A stretch of DNA of 64,000 bases from Roseiarcus sp963813555 (GCA_963813555.1 CAWEZX010000007.1:1-64000); one strand, 5' to 3'. Positions 43,571 to 53,248 are shown, counted from the first letter of the stretch. The notes: a model not told the origin generated them from the letters alone. Translations and numbers: made by a program.

Positions 43571-43881
43571 TAGTTCGAGCATCGCCAGCATAAGGGACTC
43601 AATAATCGAGCCGAAAATTCCCATCAGCCAACGAGGCGGCGAGAGCGGATCATGAAGCGGTTCAAATCGCCGCGGCAACTGCAGCGCTTCATCTCGATCC
43701 ATGATCCCATCGCCAACCTCTTCCACTTTCCCCGCCACGCCCTCTCAGCATCTGACTATCGAGCGCTTCGCGCCGACGCGCTGAACGCGTGGAAGGACAT
43801 TGCCGGCGTCCAGATCGCCGCATAGCCCGGGCGCGCCATTTCAGCATCGTCGCGAGCTTCGCTCAATAAGTTGACGATGCC
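43571..43881 (+). pseudogene. IS6 copy 3, 3' fragment
   Basis: The last 84 codons of the same IS6 transposase on the plus strand, from FEHRQHKGLNNRAENSH to the stop at 43825, with the native right end at 43881. The 5' two thirds are missing: copy 2 lies where they should be. The fragment's right end joins directly to an IS630 fragment, so this IS6 had inserted into that IS630. Confidence 0.9.
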
Positions 43882-44216
43882 GTTATGTCCGGCCTGCGCC
43901 GGATCAGGCCCAACAGATAGTCGCGATGCGCCTCGATTCGGCGGGAGCGGCGGTCGCCGCCGGAAGGCGCCGGCCAAATCTCGCCCGTGGTATTGAACCG
44001 CTTTACCCAGCGCACCGCGCTCGCCACGCTCACTTTGAAACGCGCGGCCGCCTGATTGCGCGACAACCCGCCCAAGACCACCGCCTCGACCACGCGCTCG
44101 CGAAGATCGTTGGAAAGACCCATCCCCCGCCGTCCCCATTCTCGCAGTGAATGAGGAAGCAGAAATTAACCGATTCGGGAATCCCCCCGCCGATTCAATC
44201 CGTTCGGATACTGCTC
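43882..44216 (-). pseudogene. IS630 5' fragment (same element as at 4609)
   Basis: Nearly identical to the first 330 bases of the IS630 at 4609-5664, reversed: left end GAGCAGTATCCG at 44216 and the transposase N-terminus (MGLSNDLRERVVEAVVLGG) from the ATG at 44123, ending after RRRPDIT where IS6 copy 3 begins. A TA remains at 44217-44218 next to the hydrolase gene. The rest of the element is gone. Confidence 0.92.
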
Positions 44217-44218
44217 TA

Positions 44219-44814
44219 ACTCGCGATACGGAGGGTTAGGCGGCGTAAGAACATCAAAGGCGCCTATTTGGGTCTGCAGCCTTGCATCCGTTACGAGTTC
44301 GATGAACTCGGACGAACGATGCGGGTGTCGAAGCCGTGCCTGAGCTAGCGCGCTGCTCTTACCTGCGCTCAGAAGTCGGCGATGTTGCTCGATGACATCG
44401 CTCTCGTGAACCTCACGCTGGCGCTCAAGGCTTAGAAAAGTCGGGTCGGCCAAGACAACGCCGCGAATGGCGGCGCCGACTTCGCTCGCCACAAGAGCCG
44501 CAGTCATGCCTCCCATCGAATAGCCAAGCAGAACCAGAGCGGCAAGGCCGAGCGCTTCGATGAGTTGAATGACGTCGCTTGCGTGGTCGCGATACAGATA
44601 TCCATGAAGCGGTGCGCTCGACTTTCCGTGACCTCGGGCGTCTGGCGCCACGACGTCGTAGTCAGCTTCGAGAGCGCGCGCCAAAGGAGTTCCAGCAAGC
44701 CCCGCTCCCGGTCAATCCGTGGAGTGGGATCAACGGGGGCTTGTGTCCGCCTGTTCTCAGATAGTGGATGTTGACGCCGTTTGCTTCGCAGACTCCGCCA
44801 ATCCAGTTTGTCAT
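44219..44814 (-). pseudogene. alpha/beta hydrolase, truncated by IS630, one extra base
   Basis: From the ATG at 44814: GVNIHYLRTGG, then LHGLTGSGACW with the oxyanion-loop HG, then, in the next frame, RALEADYDVVAPDARGHGKS, the nucleophile elbow GYSMGGMTA and IRGVVLADPTF. The frame break is at GAGTTC (plus strand 44687-44692); dropping one base restores CWTPLARALEAD. The native sequence ends at PNPPYRE, at the IS630 left end, so the strand with the acidic residue and the catalytic His is lost. The truncation is real regardless of the frameshift. It lies 195 bases from an SDR gene in the same orientation. Confidence 0.85.
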
Positions 44815-45008
44815 TGAGGCGACCGCATGGCCAATGTTCGACCTTTTCGATGGGGCGGCCGCTTTCCCCCTCGAAATCAAAACATTCTCGGTTGATCTTG
44901 TTGCGAAGGAACGGCGGCTGTCGGCTTCCCCCGCGGGCGATTTGTCACAATGCCCTCTTCCGTTCCGAGCCCCTTCGTGAGCACAGGCGCCCTTGGTCTT
45001 GTGGATCG

Positions 45009-45869
45009 CTAACGGAAGTGCTTGAGGAAATCGTCCATGAGGTGTTCGGCTTTGTCCTTGGTGTCCAAGATCTGGAGCATGTGATGGGAGCGCTCGTTGG
45101 TGAGGTAGGGGGCTGAGGAAAACCATCCTCCATCGACCACGATGTCGGTCCCAGTGATGTAGGAAGACTCGTCGCTGGCGAGGAACAAGGCCGTAAAGGC
45201 GATCTCCTCCGCCTTGCCGCTCCTGCGCAGCAAGACAGTGTTATTCATTACGCTGGATTGCATCTTTTTGACGATCGGATTTGAGCTCATCGCCGCTGTG
45301 AGGTCGGTTTCGATCCAACCGGGCTGGATGACGTTGCAGCGAATTCCCCAGTCGGCGTAGACATATGCCGCGGACCGCGACAGTCCTTCAAGCGCCCACT
45401 TTGAGGAGGAGTAGCCGGTTCCGAAGTTGCCGGTGATGCCCGCAACTGACCCGATGTTGACGATCGAGCCTCCTCCGGACTCCTTGATTAATGGAGCGCA
45501 GGTCTGAATGCCCCTTAGAGTGCCGGTGACGTTGATCTCGAAGAGCTTGTTCCATTCGTCAATGTCGACCTTGGGGAACCGAACCAGGGCGTTGCTGCCA
45601 ACGATGTTCATAAGAACATGCAACGCTCCCGCTTGCTCTTTGACGTAGGTGACGGCGGCGCCCCACTGCTGCTGTTTTACCACATCGAGTTCCACGAAGT
45701 GGGCCTTGCCGCCGGCTTCGTTGATCTCCGCGGCTAAGGCGTCGCCGCGCTCCTCATTGCGGCCGGCGATGAACACGGTCGCGCCCTCTTTTGCAAACAG
45801 GCGAGCGGACGCGCGACCCATGCCGCCGTAGCCACCAGTGATCAACGCCACCTTGCTCTCAAGCCTCAT
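45009..45869 (-). CDS. SDR family oxidoreductase
   Basis: 286-residue NAD(P)-dependent short-chain dehydrogenase. The cofactor motif TGGYGGMG is at 12-19; an Arg/Asn pair after beta-2 (IAGRNEER) favours NADP. NIVGSN stands in for the usual NNAG, and the active site has S (NIGSVAG) and YSSSK. The C-terminus extends about 35 residues beyond the classical VVDGGW end (LTNERSHHMLQILDTKDKAE), which is unusual. The substrate is unknown. It is the first intact native gene to the right of the mobile-element region and is cooriented with the hydrolase remnant, so the two may once have formed an operon. Confidence 0.88.
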   Translation of the reverse strand: MRLESKVALITGGYGGMGRASARLFAKEGATVFIAGRNEERGDALAAEINEAGGKAHFVELDVVKQQQWGAAVTYVKEQAGALHVLMNIVGSNALVRFPKVDIDEWNKLFEINVTGTLRGIQTCAPLIKESGGGSIVNIGSVAGITGNFGTGYSSSKWALEGLSRSAAYVYADWGIRCNVIQPGWIETDLTAAMSSNPIVKKMQSSVMNNTVLLRRSGKAEEIAFTALFLASDESSYITGTDIVVDGGWFSSAPYLTNERSHHMLQILDTKDKAEHLMDDFLKHFR

Positions 45870-46039
45870 GACGCACGCTCCATAACATCGGCGGGTTGTT
45901 CCTCAAGTCAGACTTCGATCCGCGCTGCAATAAGGATCGTTCGAGGCCTTGCCGTGGTGTCAAGAACGAACGCTCGTGGGTGTTCGGGCGTCCGCTCCTG
46001 TCCCCAAAAGCGGAAGCGTGCGCAAATCCAAGATTTTGG

Positions 46040-46374
46040 CGCCAGTGCGAACGAGGTGGCTTTAGCTTCGGCGGGCGCCTACAATCAAGGGCTGGCGCTC
46101 CGGGACAGCGCCACCGCCGCTGATCCTACGGACGCGCTGTCAAAGGCGCTCCGCAGTCGAATGGTGCTGCTCGGCCGGGCGATCTACTTCGGCGTGCTGA
46201 ACGCCCTGGTGACGTCCGCGCTCTTGATTGGGCGTTTGCCTCCGCGCTGTTAGGGATAGGACATGGCGCCCTCGTCGCCATCATGTTTGTCGCGGCGCTG
46301 GCGCTCCTGATGGCCTGCCTCATTAATCTGGCGCTGGAAATCCGCATCCAAATTGCGACGATGGCCCTCGACTG
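46040..46374 (+). pseudogene. DUF2721-like membrane protein remnant
   Basis: Two frames together read like the C-terminal two thirds of a small DUF2721-type membrane protein: DALSKALRSRMVLLGRAIYF and NALVTSALLIG in one, and FASALLGIGHGALVAIMFVA and LALLMACLINLALEIRIQIA in another, ending TGA at 46374. One base is missing near 46230, in a run of Gs. No start codon or complete N-terminus was found upstream. The two helices and spacing fit the family, but the match is from memory and moderate. Confidence 0.5.
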
Positions 46375-46413
46375 ACGAGGCGCTAGGCGATCCGACTCAT
46401 TCAAGGTTTCAGC

Positions 46414-47961
46414 TTACAGCGTGTCGATCGTCTTCGCGACGCCGTTGAGCGCCGCGCCCGGTTCGTCGATCAGCGCCGCCGCGATGAGGCGCGCCATCCA
46501 CTGGGCGCCGTCCTCGCGCAAGGCGAGCTTGGGCGCCTTCGCCATCACGCGGTCGAACTTGCTCATTCCCCGCGTATGCGTGTCGGAATAGCCCTTGACC
46601 AGCCGACGGCAGCGCAGGATTTCGACCGCCAGATCATAGTTCTTCGGCAGGATGTCGGCCGCTTGCGCAAGCCACGCCTCGCGATGCTCTGTTTCCCGCT
46701 TGTGCCTGAGGCTTGAGCGCCGCATTGGTCTTAAGGCCGCGACGCAATAAAGCTGCAGGAAGCCGCCGATCCGCCCGACCGGCACGCGGCGCCCGCGATT
46801 GACGATACGGTCGAGCATTCGGAACAGGAAGGGCTTGCCTTCGACGAAAGCGCCAAGCGACGCGGGCATCATGCCACAGATCTCCTCCCCGCGCGGATGG
46901 AGATACTCCGTCGCGTAGACAAGCTGATCGGGCGCCGCGCCCGCCTCTTCACGCAGGCGGGTGAATCGAGACGGGCGCAATTTGATGTCGGCGACGCGGA
47001 TGACGTCGTCATAGGCCATGGCGACGGCGAGCCGCTTCGCCGCTTCCGCCGTGAAGGCGAAATTTTTCGGAGCGCCGCCATTGGCCGCGTCGAGCGCGGT
47101 CAGCCTTTGGAGCCGGTCGATATATTCGTCGCCGTAAGCCACGTCCTGGAAATCGACGATGCGTTTCAGCCCTGCGAAGGCCAGCAGGCGGGCGCTTTCC
47201 GGCAATTCCGTGCGCAGGCGGCCGACGAGGCGGTTGAGCTCGGGATGGCCCGAATCCTCGGGCAGGTCGTCGAGGCGCTTGGCGGGCCCGGTCTTCGGCG
47301 CCTCGCGTTCGCCTGCGCGAGAGCGATCATAGGCGTCGGCGAAGGCGGCGAGGCTTGCGTTGGCGCCGCGCGCGCCTTCGCGCACGATCGCCTCGTAGGC
47401 CGACCGCTCGAACGGCAGCGCGCCCGAGCCTGCGAGCGCGCCAAGCATCGCGGCCGAGATCACGGTGCCGCGTTCGACCGCGAGCTTCTCCATGTCGAAG
47501 GCGATGGTCCGCCGCGCGGCGAAATCGAGCCCATCGACGACCACCAACGGATTGCCGACGCCGTCGCCCGGTTTCTCCTTCTCGACCACCGCGTAAGCGC
47601 GATGGGTCGAGGCGATGAGCGTCGTCTTGTCCGGCGTCACCAGTCCGCGCAGAACTGAGCGGCCAGCCTCCATGAGCTCCGCCGCCATCACCACGTCGAC
47701 GTCGCCGGGCGTCGGCATGAGCGAGAAGACAGGCGCGACCCCGTTTCGCGGCGGCAGCGTCTCGATGTAATAGATCGTTGCGCCGGTGCGTTGCGCGACG
47801 CCCGGCACCGATGTCGATTGCGCAGCCCAGCCCTCGTGCTCGGCGACCTCGACGATCCAGTCCGCCAGCACCCCGCCGCCCTGTCCGCCCATGGCGAGAA
47901 TGGCGATGGTCAGCGGCTTCTCGAGCGAGATCGGTCGCCGGACTGCCGCCTCGTCACTCAT
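46414..47961 (-). CDS. iorB: indolepyruvate oxidoreductase beta subunit IorB, long form
   Basis: 515 residues. The N-terminal 200 form the pyruvate-ferredoxin oxidoreductase gamma domain: IAILAMGGQGGGVLADWIVE, then PGVAQRTGATIYYIE. The remaining 300 residues are the extra domain found in long IorB proteins of alphaproteobacteria (FQDVAYGDEYIDRLQRL, VAMAYDDVIRVADIKLRPSR, YSDTHTRGMSKFDRVMA). With IorA it oxidises arylpyruvates such as indolepyruvate to aryl-acyl-CoA with ferredoxin as acceptor. It follows iorA by about 200 bases that contain palindromic repeats. Frame intact. Confidence 0.93.
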   Translation of the reverse strand: MSDEAAVRRPISLEKPLTIAILAMGGQGGGVLADWIVEVAEHEGWAAQSTSVPGVAQRTGATIYYIETLPPRNGVAPVFSLMPTPGDVDVVMAAELMEAGRSVLRGLVTPDKTTLIASTHRAYAVVEKEKPGDGVGNPLVVVDGLDFAARRTIAFDMEKLAVERGTVISAAMLGALAGSGALPFERSAYEAIVREGARGANASLAAFADAYDRSRAGEREAPKTGPAKRLDDLPEDSGHPELNRLVGRLRTELPESARLLAFAGLKRIVDFQDVAYGDEYIDRLQRLTALDAANGGAPKNFAFTAEAAKRLAVAMAYDDVIRVADIKLRPSRFTRLREEAGAAPDQLVYATEYLHPRGEEICGMMPASLGAFVEGKPFLFRMLDRIVNRGRRVPVGRIGGFLQLYCVAALRPMRRSSLRHKRETEHREAWLAQAADILPKNYDLAVEILRCRRLVKGYSDTHTRGMSKFDRVMAKAPKLALREDGAQWMARLIAAALIDEPGAALNGVAKTIDTL

Positions 47962-47984
47962 CGGCGCCGCCGACCGCGCGACTC

Positions 47985-48122
47985 CCCTCTCCTACGGGAG
48001 AGGGGTTGGGGGTGAGGGTTTGCCGGCGCGACTCCCTCATCCGGCCGACCGATAGCCCGTCCGGAAGGACGGGCGTCCTTCCGGATGCCCTGCGGTCGGC
48101 CACCTTCTCCCTGAGGGAGAAG
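47985..48122. repeat. three palindromes between iorA and iorB
   Basis: CCCCTCTCCTACGGGAGAGG at 47985, GTCCGGAAGGAC with GTCCTTCCGGAT at 48059-48085, and CCTTCTCCCTGAGGGAGAAG at 48102. They resemble the REP-like palindromes dispersed in rhizobial genomes. Within an operon they may stabilise or partly terminate the iorA transcript. Confidence 0.6.
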
Positions 48123-48159
48123 GGAACGCGATCCGGTCGCAATCCGCTCACGCCATGTC

Positions 48160-50310
48160 TTACGCAAAGGCGATCCGGCGGGCTTCGCGGCGACGTTGCA
48201 GCCAGCCGATCACGCGCTCGCGAAAGGCAGCGAGCCGGCGGTCCCAGCGGCTGGGATTGAAGATGACCTCGGTGCGATAAAAGGAGGGACAGAGGACCGC
48301 AGCCTCCGCGACCTCGCCGCAATTGCCGCAGCCGACGCAGCCGTTGTCCACGGCGGCGACCGGATCGTCCTTGAGCGGATCGTCGGTGTGCTTCAGCGAC
48401 AGCGACGGGCAGCCCGATAGGCGGATGCAGGCGTGGTCACCGGAGCAGATGTCCTCATCGACGCCGAAGCGCTCCTTCACCATGCGCTCGCCGGCGGCGA
48501 CACTCTTCGAGAACAGGGGCCGCACGCGCCGCTGCTTGTTGAGCATGCATTCGGACGAGGCGACGATGATCTTCGGCCCCTCGGTCTTCGTCGTCAGCGC
48601 CTCCCGCAGCGTGTCGCGCATCCTGGCGACATCGTAGGTCCGGTCGATCTGCCTGACCCAGGTCACGCCAACGCCCTTGACCGCGTCGACAATGGAATTG
48701 TTGGTCTTGCGGCGCGGATTGAGGGCGCGCGACGAGGGAATGTCCTGGCCGCCGGTCGCGGCGGAATAGAAGTTGTCGACGATGAGGGTGACGCCGTCCT
48801 GCTTGTTGAACACGGCGTTGCCAATCGAGGAGGCGAGGCCGTTGTGCCAGAAGCCGCCGTCGCCCATGACCGAAATGACGCGCCTGTCCGCTTTCACATT
48901 GAACGCCGAGGCCGAGGCGGGCCCGAGGCCGTAGCCCATCGTCGTCGCGCCAATGTTGAAGGGCGGCAGGATCGAAAACAAATGGCAACCGATATCGGCC
49001 GAGATGTGATGCGGTCCGAGCTCTTTCTCGACCAGTTTCATCGCGGCGAAAATAGGACGCTCCGGGCATCCGATGCAAAAGCCGGGCGGGCGCGGCGGCA
49101 CCGCCTTGGCGAGCGCCTTGACCTTCTCATGCGCGAGAATCGGCGCGGGATCGGGGACCGGCGGCTGATTGCGCAAGAGCTCGGGCGCGTGCTCGACAAG
49201 AAAGGCGCGCAAGCCCGAAACCATCACCGGGGCAGTGTATTCCCCGCCCATCGGCAAAACGTCTTTGCCAGCGACCTTCGTCTGCATGTCGCGGCGGCGC
49301 AACAACGTGTTCAGCGCCTGCTCGAGATAGTCGGGCGCTCCCTCTTCCACCATCAGCACTGCTGACTTGCTGAGGCAAAATTCGACCATCTCGTCGTCGA
49401 TGATCGGATAGGCGACGTTGAGGACATAGATCGGGACCGAAGACTCACCGTAGACGTCGGCGAGGCCCACTTGCTGCAAAGCGCGCAAGACGCCGTTAAA
49501 GAGGCCGCCGAGCGTAATGACGCCGACCGGCCCTTGCCTGGGGCCGAAGAATTCGTTGAGCTTGCGGCTCTTGATGAATTCGACCGCGGCTGGCCAGCGC
49601 TTCTCGAGCTTCTCCTTCTCCTGCATGAACGAAGCGGGCGGAAGCACGATACGGTTGACGTCGCGGGACGGATTTTCCAGCGCTTGGCGAAGCGCGAAGG
49701 CGGGCTTCTTGTTGTCACTGGCCACGAATTGCCCGTGCACATGGCAAGAGCGGATGCGCACTTCCAGCATGACCGGCGAGTTCGAGGCTTCCGACAGTTC
49801 GAAGCCTTCTTCGACCATGCGGACGAGGGTGGGCAGGTTGGGGCGCGGATCGAGAAGCCAGATCTGCGACTTCATCGCGTAAGCGTGGCTGCGCTCCTGC
49901 ATGATCGAGGAGCCCTCGCCATAATCCTCGCCGATGACGATCAGCGCGCCGCCGGTGACCCCGCTCGAAGCGAGGTTCGAGAGCGCATCGGCCGCGACAT
50001 TGGTGCCCGCGGTCGATTTCCAGGTCACCGCGCCGCGCACCGGATACATGACCGAAGCCGAGAGCGTCGCGGCCGCGGCGGCTTCGGAAGCGGACGTCTC
50101 GAAATGCACGCCAAGGTCACTCATGACGTCCTTGGCGTCGGCGAGCACATCCATCAAGTGCGAGATCGGCGCGCCTTGATAGCCAGCGACATAAGCGACG
50201 CCAGACTGCAAGAGCGCCTTGGTGATCGCGAGAATGCCTTCGCCGCGGAAGATTTCGCCGGCTTGAAGTCGCAAGTCCTGAACTTCGCGCTCGAAGGACC
50301 TTTCCGCCAT
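48160..50310 (-). CDS. iorA: indolepyruvate:ferredoxin oxidoreductase alpha subunit IorA
   Basis: 716 residues from the ATG at 50310, which has AAGGGAG seven bases upstream; an upstream in-frame ATG at 50394 is less likely. Domain order: pyrimidine-binding domain (GYQGAPISHLMDVLADAKD, TSASEAAAAATLSASVMYPV), transketolase-C-like domain, TPP-binding domain (PPRPPGFCIGCPERPIF, ISADIGCHLFSILPPFN, VISVMGDGGFWHNGLASSIG), and a C-terminal ferredoxin domain with CSGDHACIRLSGCP and CVGCGNCGEVAEAAVLCP for Fe-S clusters. It carries thiamine diphosphate and oxidises arylpyruvates made by aromatic amino acid transamination. It is the first gene of the iorAB operon and divergent from the peptide transporter. 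Confidence 0.94.
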   Translation of the reverse strand: MAERSFEREVQDLRLQAGEIFRGEGILAITKALLQSGVAYVAGYQGAPISHLMDVLADAKDVMSDLGVHFETSASEAAAAATLSASVMYPVRGAVTWKSTAGTNVAADALSNLASSGVTGGALIVIGEDYGEGSSIMQERSHAYAMKSQIWLLDPRPNLPTLVRMVEEGFELSEASNSPVMLEVRIRSCHVHGQFVASDNKKPAFALRQALENPSRDVNRIVLPPASFMQEKEKLEKRWPAAVEFIKSRKLNEFFGPRQGPVGVITLGGLFNGVLRALQQVGLADVYGESSVPIYVLNVAYPIIDDEMVEFCLSKSAVLMVEEGAPDYLEQALNTLLRRRDMQTKVAGKDVLPMGGEYTAPVMVSGLRAFLVEHAPELLRNQPPVPDPAPILAHEKVKALAKAVPPRPPGFCIGCPERPIFAAMKLVEKELGPHHISADIGCHLFSILPPFNIGATTMGYGLGPASASAFNVKADRRVISVMGDGGFWHNGLASSIGNAVFNKQDGVTLIVDNFYSAATGGQDIPSSRALNPRRKTNNSIVDAVKGVGVTWVRQIDRTYDVARMRDTLREALTTKTEGPKIIVASSECMLNKQRRVRPLFSKSVAAGERMVKERFGVDEDICSGDHACIRLSGCPSLSLKHTDDPLKDDPVAAVDNGCVGCGNCGEVAEAAVLCPSFYRTEVIFNPSRWDRRLAAFRERVIGWLQRRREARRIAFA

Positions 50311-50521
50311 CGGCTCGCTCCCTTCAGGTCGGGTATTTATTTGCGTGAGCATATTTAGCGGCTCTTGCCCTGTCAACGACAGGCGCTTGCTCACGGAAAA
50401 GGCGAGCGCAAGCTAATGAATCGCGCAGGCGCGTATAAATTCCGCTTCATACAATTGAGCCGAAGCGCCTTGCCTCGCCAATTCCACTTTGTTAGCGTTG
50501 CGATTAACGGTCGGCTGAAAG

Positions 50522-50536
50522 TGGCACGCAAAATGC
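50522..50536 (+). promoter_or_regulatory. candidate sigma-54 (-24/-12) promoter
   Basis: TGGCACGCAAAATGC matches the RpoN consensus TGGCACG-N4-TTGC with one mismatch and exact GG/GC spacing. It lies about 50 bases before the peptide-binding protein gene, a suitable leader length. No enhancer-binding-protein site was identified. Confidence 0.55.
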
Positions 50537-50586
50537 GAAGCCGCGAGACATGAGACCGATGGCTCGAATGAACTGGGAGGTCATGC

Positions 50587-52122
50587 ATGACGGAGGTCAC
50601 ACGGCGCCAAACCCTCGCGCTCGGCGCGGGCGCTTTTCTTACCGACCTTCTTGCCGCGGGCGCCGTTCGGGCGGCCGGCAAGGACACGCTCACCATCGCT
50701 TATAACGTCAACCTGCCCTCATTCGATCCGACCGACGGTCCCTCCGCCGTCAATCCAAGCATCCAGGCGATCTATCGCTCCATCTTCGACCAATATATCG
50801 GCCAGGCGCCGGATCTTACGTTCAAGCCGGGCATCCTGACCGCGTGGGGCTGGAACGACGACAAGACGAAGCTTTGGATGGACGTTCGCCCGAACGTCAA
50901 ATGGCACGACGGGTCGCCGCTCATGCCCGAGGATGTCGTCTGGTCGCTCGAACGCGCCGGCGCCAAGACCAGCGCCAATCCCATTTCCTTCATCTGGTCG
51001 ACCGCAGGCAATTACAAGATCGACGGAAACCGGATCAATGCGGACGTTGTCCGCTTCGAGCCGACGTTCTTTATGTGGATGGCGTTCCTGACCGGCTATG
51101 TCCTGCCCAAGGCCTATTACGAGAAGGTCGGCGCGGAAGGCTTCGAGAAGAAGCCGATCGGCTCGGGCCCCTATATGGTCGACGAATATCAGGGCAACGC
51201 CTTCCTGCGGCTCAAGGCCAATCCCAACTATTGGGGCGGCAAGCCGGCGTTCGAGACGGTGATCTTCAAGTTCGTGCCCGACGCGACGACGCGGGTCGCC
51301 GAGATCGAGTCCGGCTCTTCCGACATCACGCTCGAAGTGCCCTACGAGGAGTTTGACCGCCTGAAGAAGGTCAAGGGCCTCTCGGGCGTGGCGACGCCGA
51401 TCTCGGACATCGGCATGATCTTCATCACCAACAAGGAGCCGATGCTCGACAAGAACGTGCGCCTCGGCGCGATCATGGCGATCGACAAGAAGGCAATTGT
51501 CGAGCGCTTGTTGCGCGGCTACGGGGTGCCGATCGACACATTGGAAGCGCCGGAATATTCGGCCTTCGATCCCTCGATCAAGACGCCTTATGATCCCAAG
51601 AAGGCGGCCGAACTGCTGGCCGCCTCCGGCTACTCGCCGCAGAAGCCGGTCAAGTTTACGATCCAGACGACCCGTGGCTTCAAGCCGAAAGACTATGAGA
51701 TGATCCAGGCGATCGTCGGCATGTGGCGTAAGGTCGGGATCGAAGCGGATATCGAGGTCTATGAGATCGCCAAGCACTTCGAGCTCAGAACCACCCACAA
51801 GCTCGCGCCCGCGGCCTTCTACAACTGGGGCGACGCGATCGGCGATCCGACGACCTCGACCGGCTTTGCGATGTTCGGCCCCTCGCCGCACTCGGCCTGG
51901 AAGACCGCCGATCTCGACGCCAAGATCGGCCCCCTTTGGGGCGAGAAGGACGAAAAGAAGCGCATCGACGGCTGGAAGGCCGTCGACCGGTACATCGCCG
52001 AACAGGGCTATGTCATTCCGCTCCTGCAATACGTCCAGCCAATCCTCTACAAGTCGGACCTCAAGGTCACGCCGAACAAGTCCGGCGCCTTGCAGCCGAC
52101 GCTGGTGTCGCCGGCCGCCTGA
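50587..52122 (+). CDS. peptide-type ABC transporter substrate-binding protein
   Basis: 511 residues of the DppA/OppA family (SBP_bac_5). The N-terminus TRRQTLALGAGAFLTDLLAA looks like a Tat-type export signal, ending near AVRAAGKD. The family fold is clear: IYRSIFDQYIGQAPDLTFKP, WHDGSPLMPEDVVWSLERA, PIGSGPYMVDEYQGNAFLRL and NPNYWGGKP. It captures the solute in the periplasm. It heads an operon with two permeases and two ATPases. The ATG at 50587 is preceded by GGGAGG. Specificity is unknown; family members also bind haem, nickel, opines or sugars. Divergence from iorA hints at amino-acid or peptide catabolism. Confidence 0.9.
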   Translation: MTEVTRRQTLALGAGAFLTDLLAAGAVRAAGKDTLTIAYNVNLPSFDPTDGPSAVNPSIQAIYRSIFDQYIGQAPDLTFKPGILTAWGWNDDKTKLWMDVRPNVKWHDGSPLMPEDVVWSLERAGAKTSANPISFIWSTAGNYKIDGNRINADVVRFEPTFFMWMAFLTGYVLPKAYYEKVGAEGFEKKPIGSGPYMVDEYQGNAFLRLKANPNYWGGKPAFETVIFKFVPDATTRVAEIESGSSDITLEVPYEEFDRLKKVKGLSGVATPISDIGMIFITNKEPMLDKNVRLGAIMAIDKKAIVERLLRGYGVPIDTLEAPEYSAFDPSIKTPYDPKKAAELLAASGYSPQKPVKFTIQTTRGFKPKDYEMIQAIVGMWRKVGIEADIEVYEIAKHFELRTTHKLAPAAFYNWGDAIGDPTTSTGFAMFGPSPHSAWKTADLDAKIGPLWGEKDEKKRIDGWKAVDRYIAEQGYVIPLLQYVQPILYKSDLKVTPNKSGALQPTLVSPAA

Positions 52123-52210
52123 TTGGCCAGGCGATGATCGCCTTGGGCGCGGTCGCCTCAGGCGGCGCCTCACGCCTGCGAGGCGCTCGGGTGAAGCCCA
52201 TGACGAAGCG

Positions 52211-53218
52211 ATGATCGCGCTCGCGATCCTGCGGCGTCTCGTGGTGGCGCTCGCCACGCTCGCTGGCGTCGCGGTTGTCGTGTTCGTTCTCTTGAGGGTC
52301 GTACCCGGCGACCCTGTGGCGATGATGATCTCTCCCGGCGCGAGCGCGGCGGACGTCGCTGCGCTCCGGGCGCATTACGGCCTCGACGGGAGCCTGCTCT
52401 CGCAATTCGTCGTTTGGGTCCGCTATGCGCTCCGCGGCGACTTCGGAACCTCGATCTCGCTGCATCGCGATGTTCTCTCTTTGCTCGGCGAGCGGCTGCC
52501 GGCCACGCTCGAGCTCGCAACCGCCGCGCTTGAATTCGCGGTGATTGTCGGCGGGGCGGTCGCGATCGTTGGGGCGATGGCGCGGCGGACATGGCTCGAG
52601 TCGGTCATCGACGCGGTCAACGGACTTCTGCTCGCCATTCCCGATTTCGTCTGGGCGCTCGCGCTCGTGCTCACCTTCGGGGTTGTGTGGCCGCTCCTGC
52701 CGCTGACGGGGCGGGTCGATCCGACCGTCGCCGCTGGCATGGCGACGCCCTTCTATTTCGCCGAGAGCATCTTAAGGCTCAGATTTGACGTGTTCTTCGA
52801 CCTCCTCAGGCACCTCGCCATGCCGACGCTGGCGCTCGGCCTCCCTCTCGCGGCGGTGATTGCGCGCGTGCTGAAAGGCGCGCTCGACGAAGCCATGGCG
52901 CAGGACTATGTGCTGCTCGCTCGCCTGAAGGGCATGTCCGAGTTCAGGCTCGTCATGCAGGAAGCGTTGCGCAACGCCATTGGCCCAACCCTCGCGCTGA
53001 CTGGCGTTCAGTTCACATTCCTTATCGGCGGTACTGTAATCATCGAGCGCATCTTCGCCTATCCCGGCATCGGCAACATGGCGATCGAGGCGGTGATCAA
53101 TCGCGATCTGCCATTGATTCAAGGGCTCGTGCTCGTGTTCGCGATCATCTTCATCCTGATCAACATCGCGGTCGACCTCCTGGTCGCGCTGTTCGATCCG
53201 AAACTGCGCCATGCTTGA
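52211..53218 (+). CDS. peptide-type ABC transporter permease 1 (DppB family)
   Basis: 335 residues. First helix LRRLVVALATLAGVAVVVFV, the DppB signature RVVPGDPVAMMISPGAS, and the EAA loop near ARLKGMSEFRLVMQEALRNA, which contacts the ATPases. Six helices are predicted. It starts about 90 bases after the binding-protein gene and is followed by the second permease after 30 bases. Frame intact. Confidence 0.92.
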   Translation: MIALAILRRLVVALATLAGVAVVVFVLLRVVPGDPVAMMISPGASAADVAALRAHYGLDGSLLSQFVVWVRYALRGDFGTSISLHRDVLSLLGERLPATLELATAALEFAVIVGGAVAIVGAMARRTWLESVIDAVNGLLLAIPDFVWALALVLTFGVVWPLLPLTGRVDPTVAAGMATPFYFAESILRLRFDVFFDLLRHLAMPTLALGLPLAAVIARVLKGALDEAMAQDYVLLARLKGMSEFRLVMQEALRNAIGPTLALTGVQFTFLIGGTVIIERIFAYPGIGNMAIEAVINRDLPLIQGLVLVFAIIFILINIAVDLLVALFDPKLRHA

Positions 53219-53248
53219 GCGCCAAACCGACCGAAGAGCGCGGCGCCC

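Noticed and set aside
47985..48122. CRISPR-like repeats between iorA and iorB
   Set aside because: The three palindromes differ from one another and lack regular spacing or spacers, so they are REP-like and not a CRISPR array.
50719..52257. 512-codon minus-strand frame opposite the peptide-binding protein
   Set aside because: Antisense of a clear SBP_bac_5 gene; no domain or start signal.
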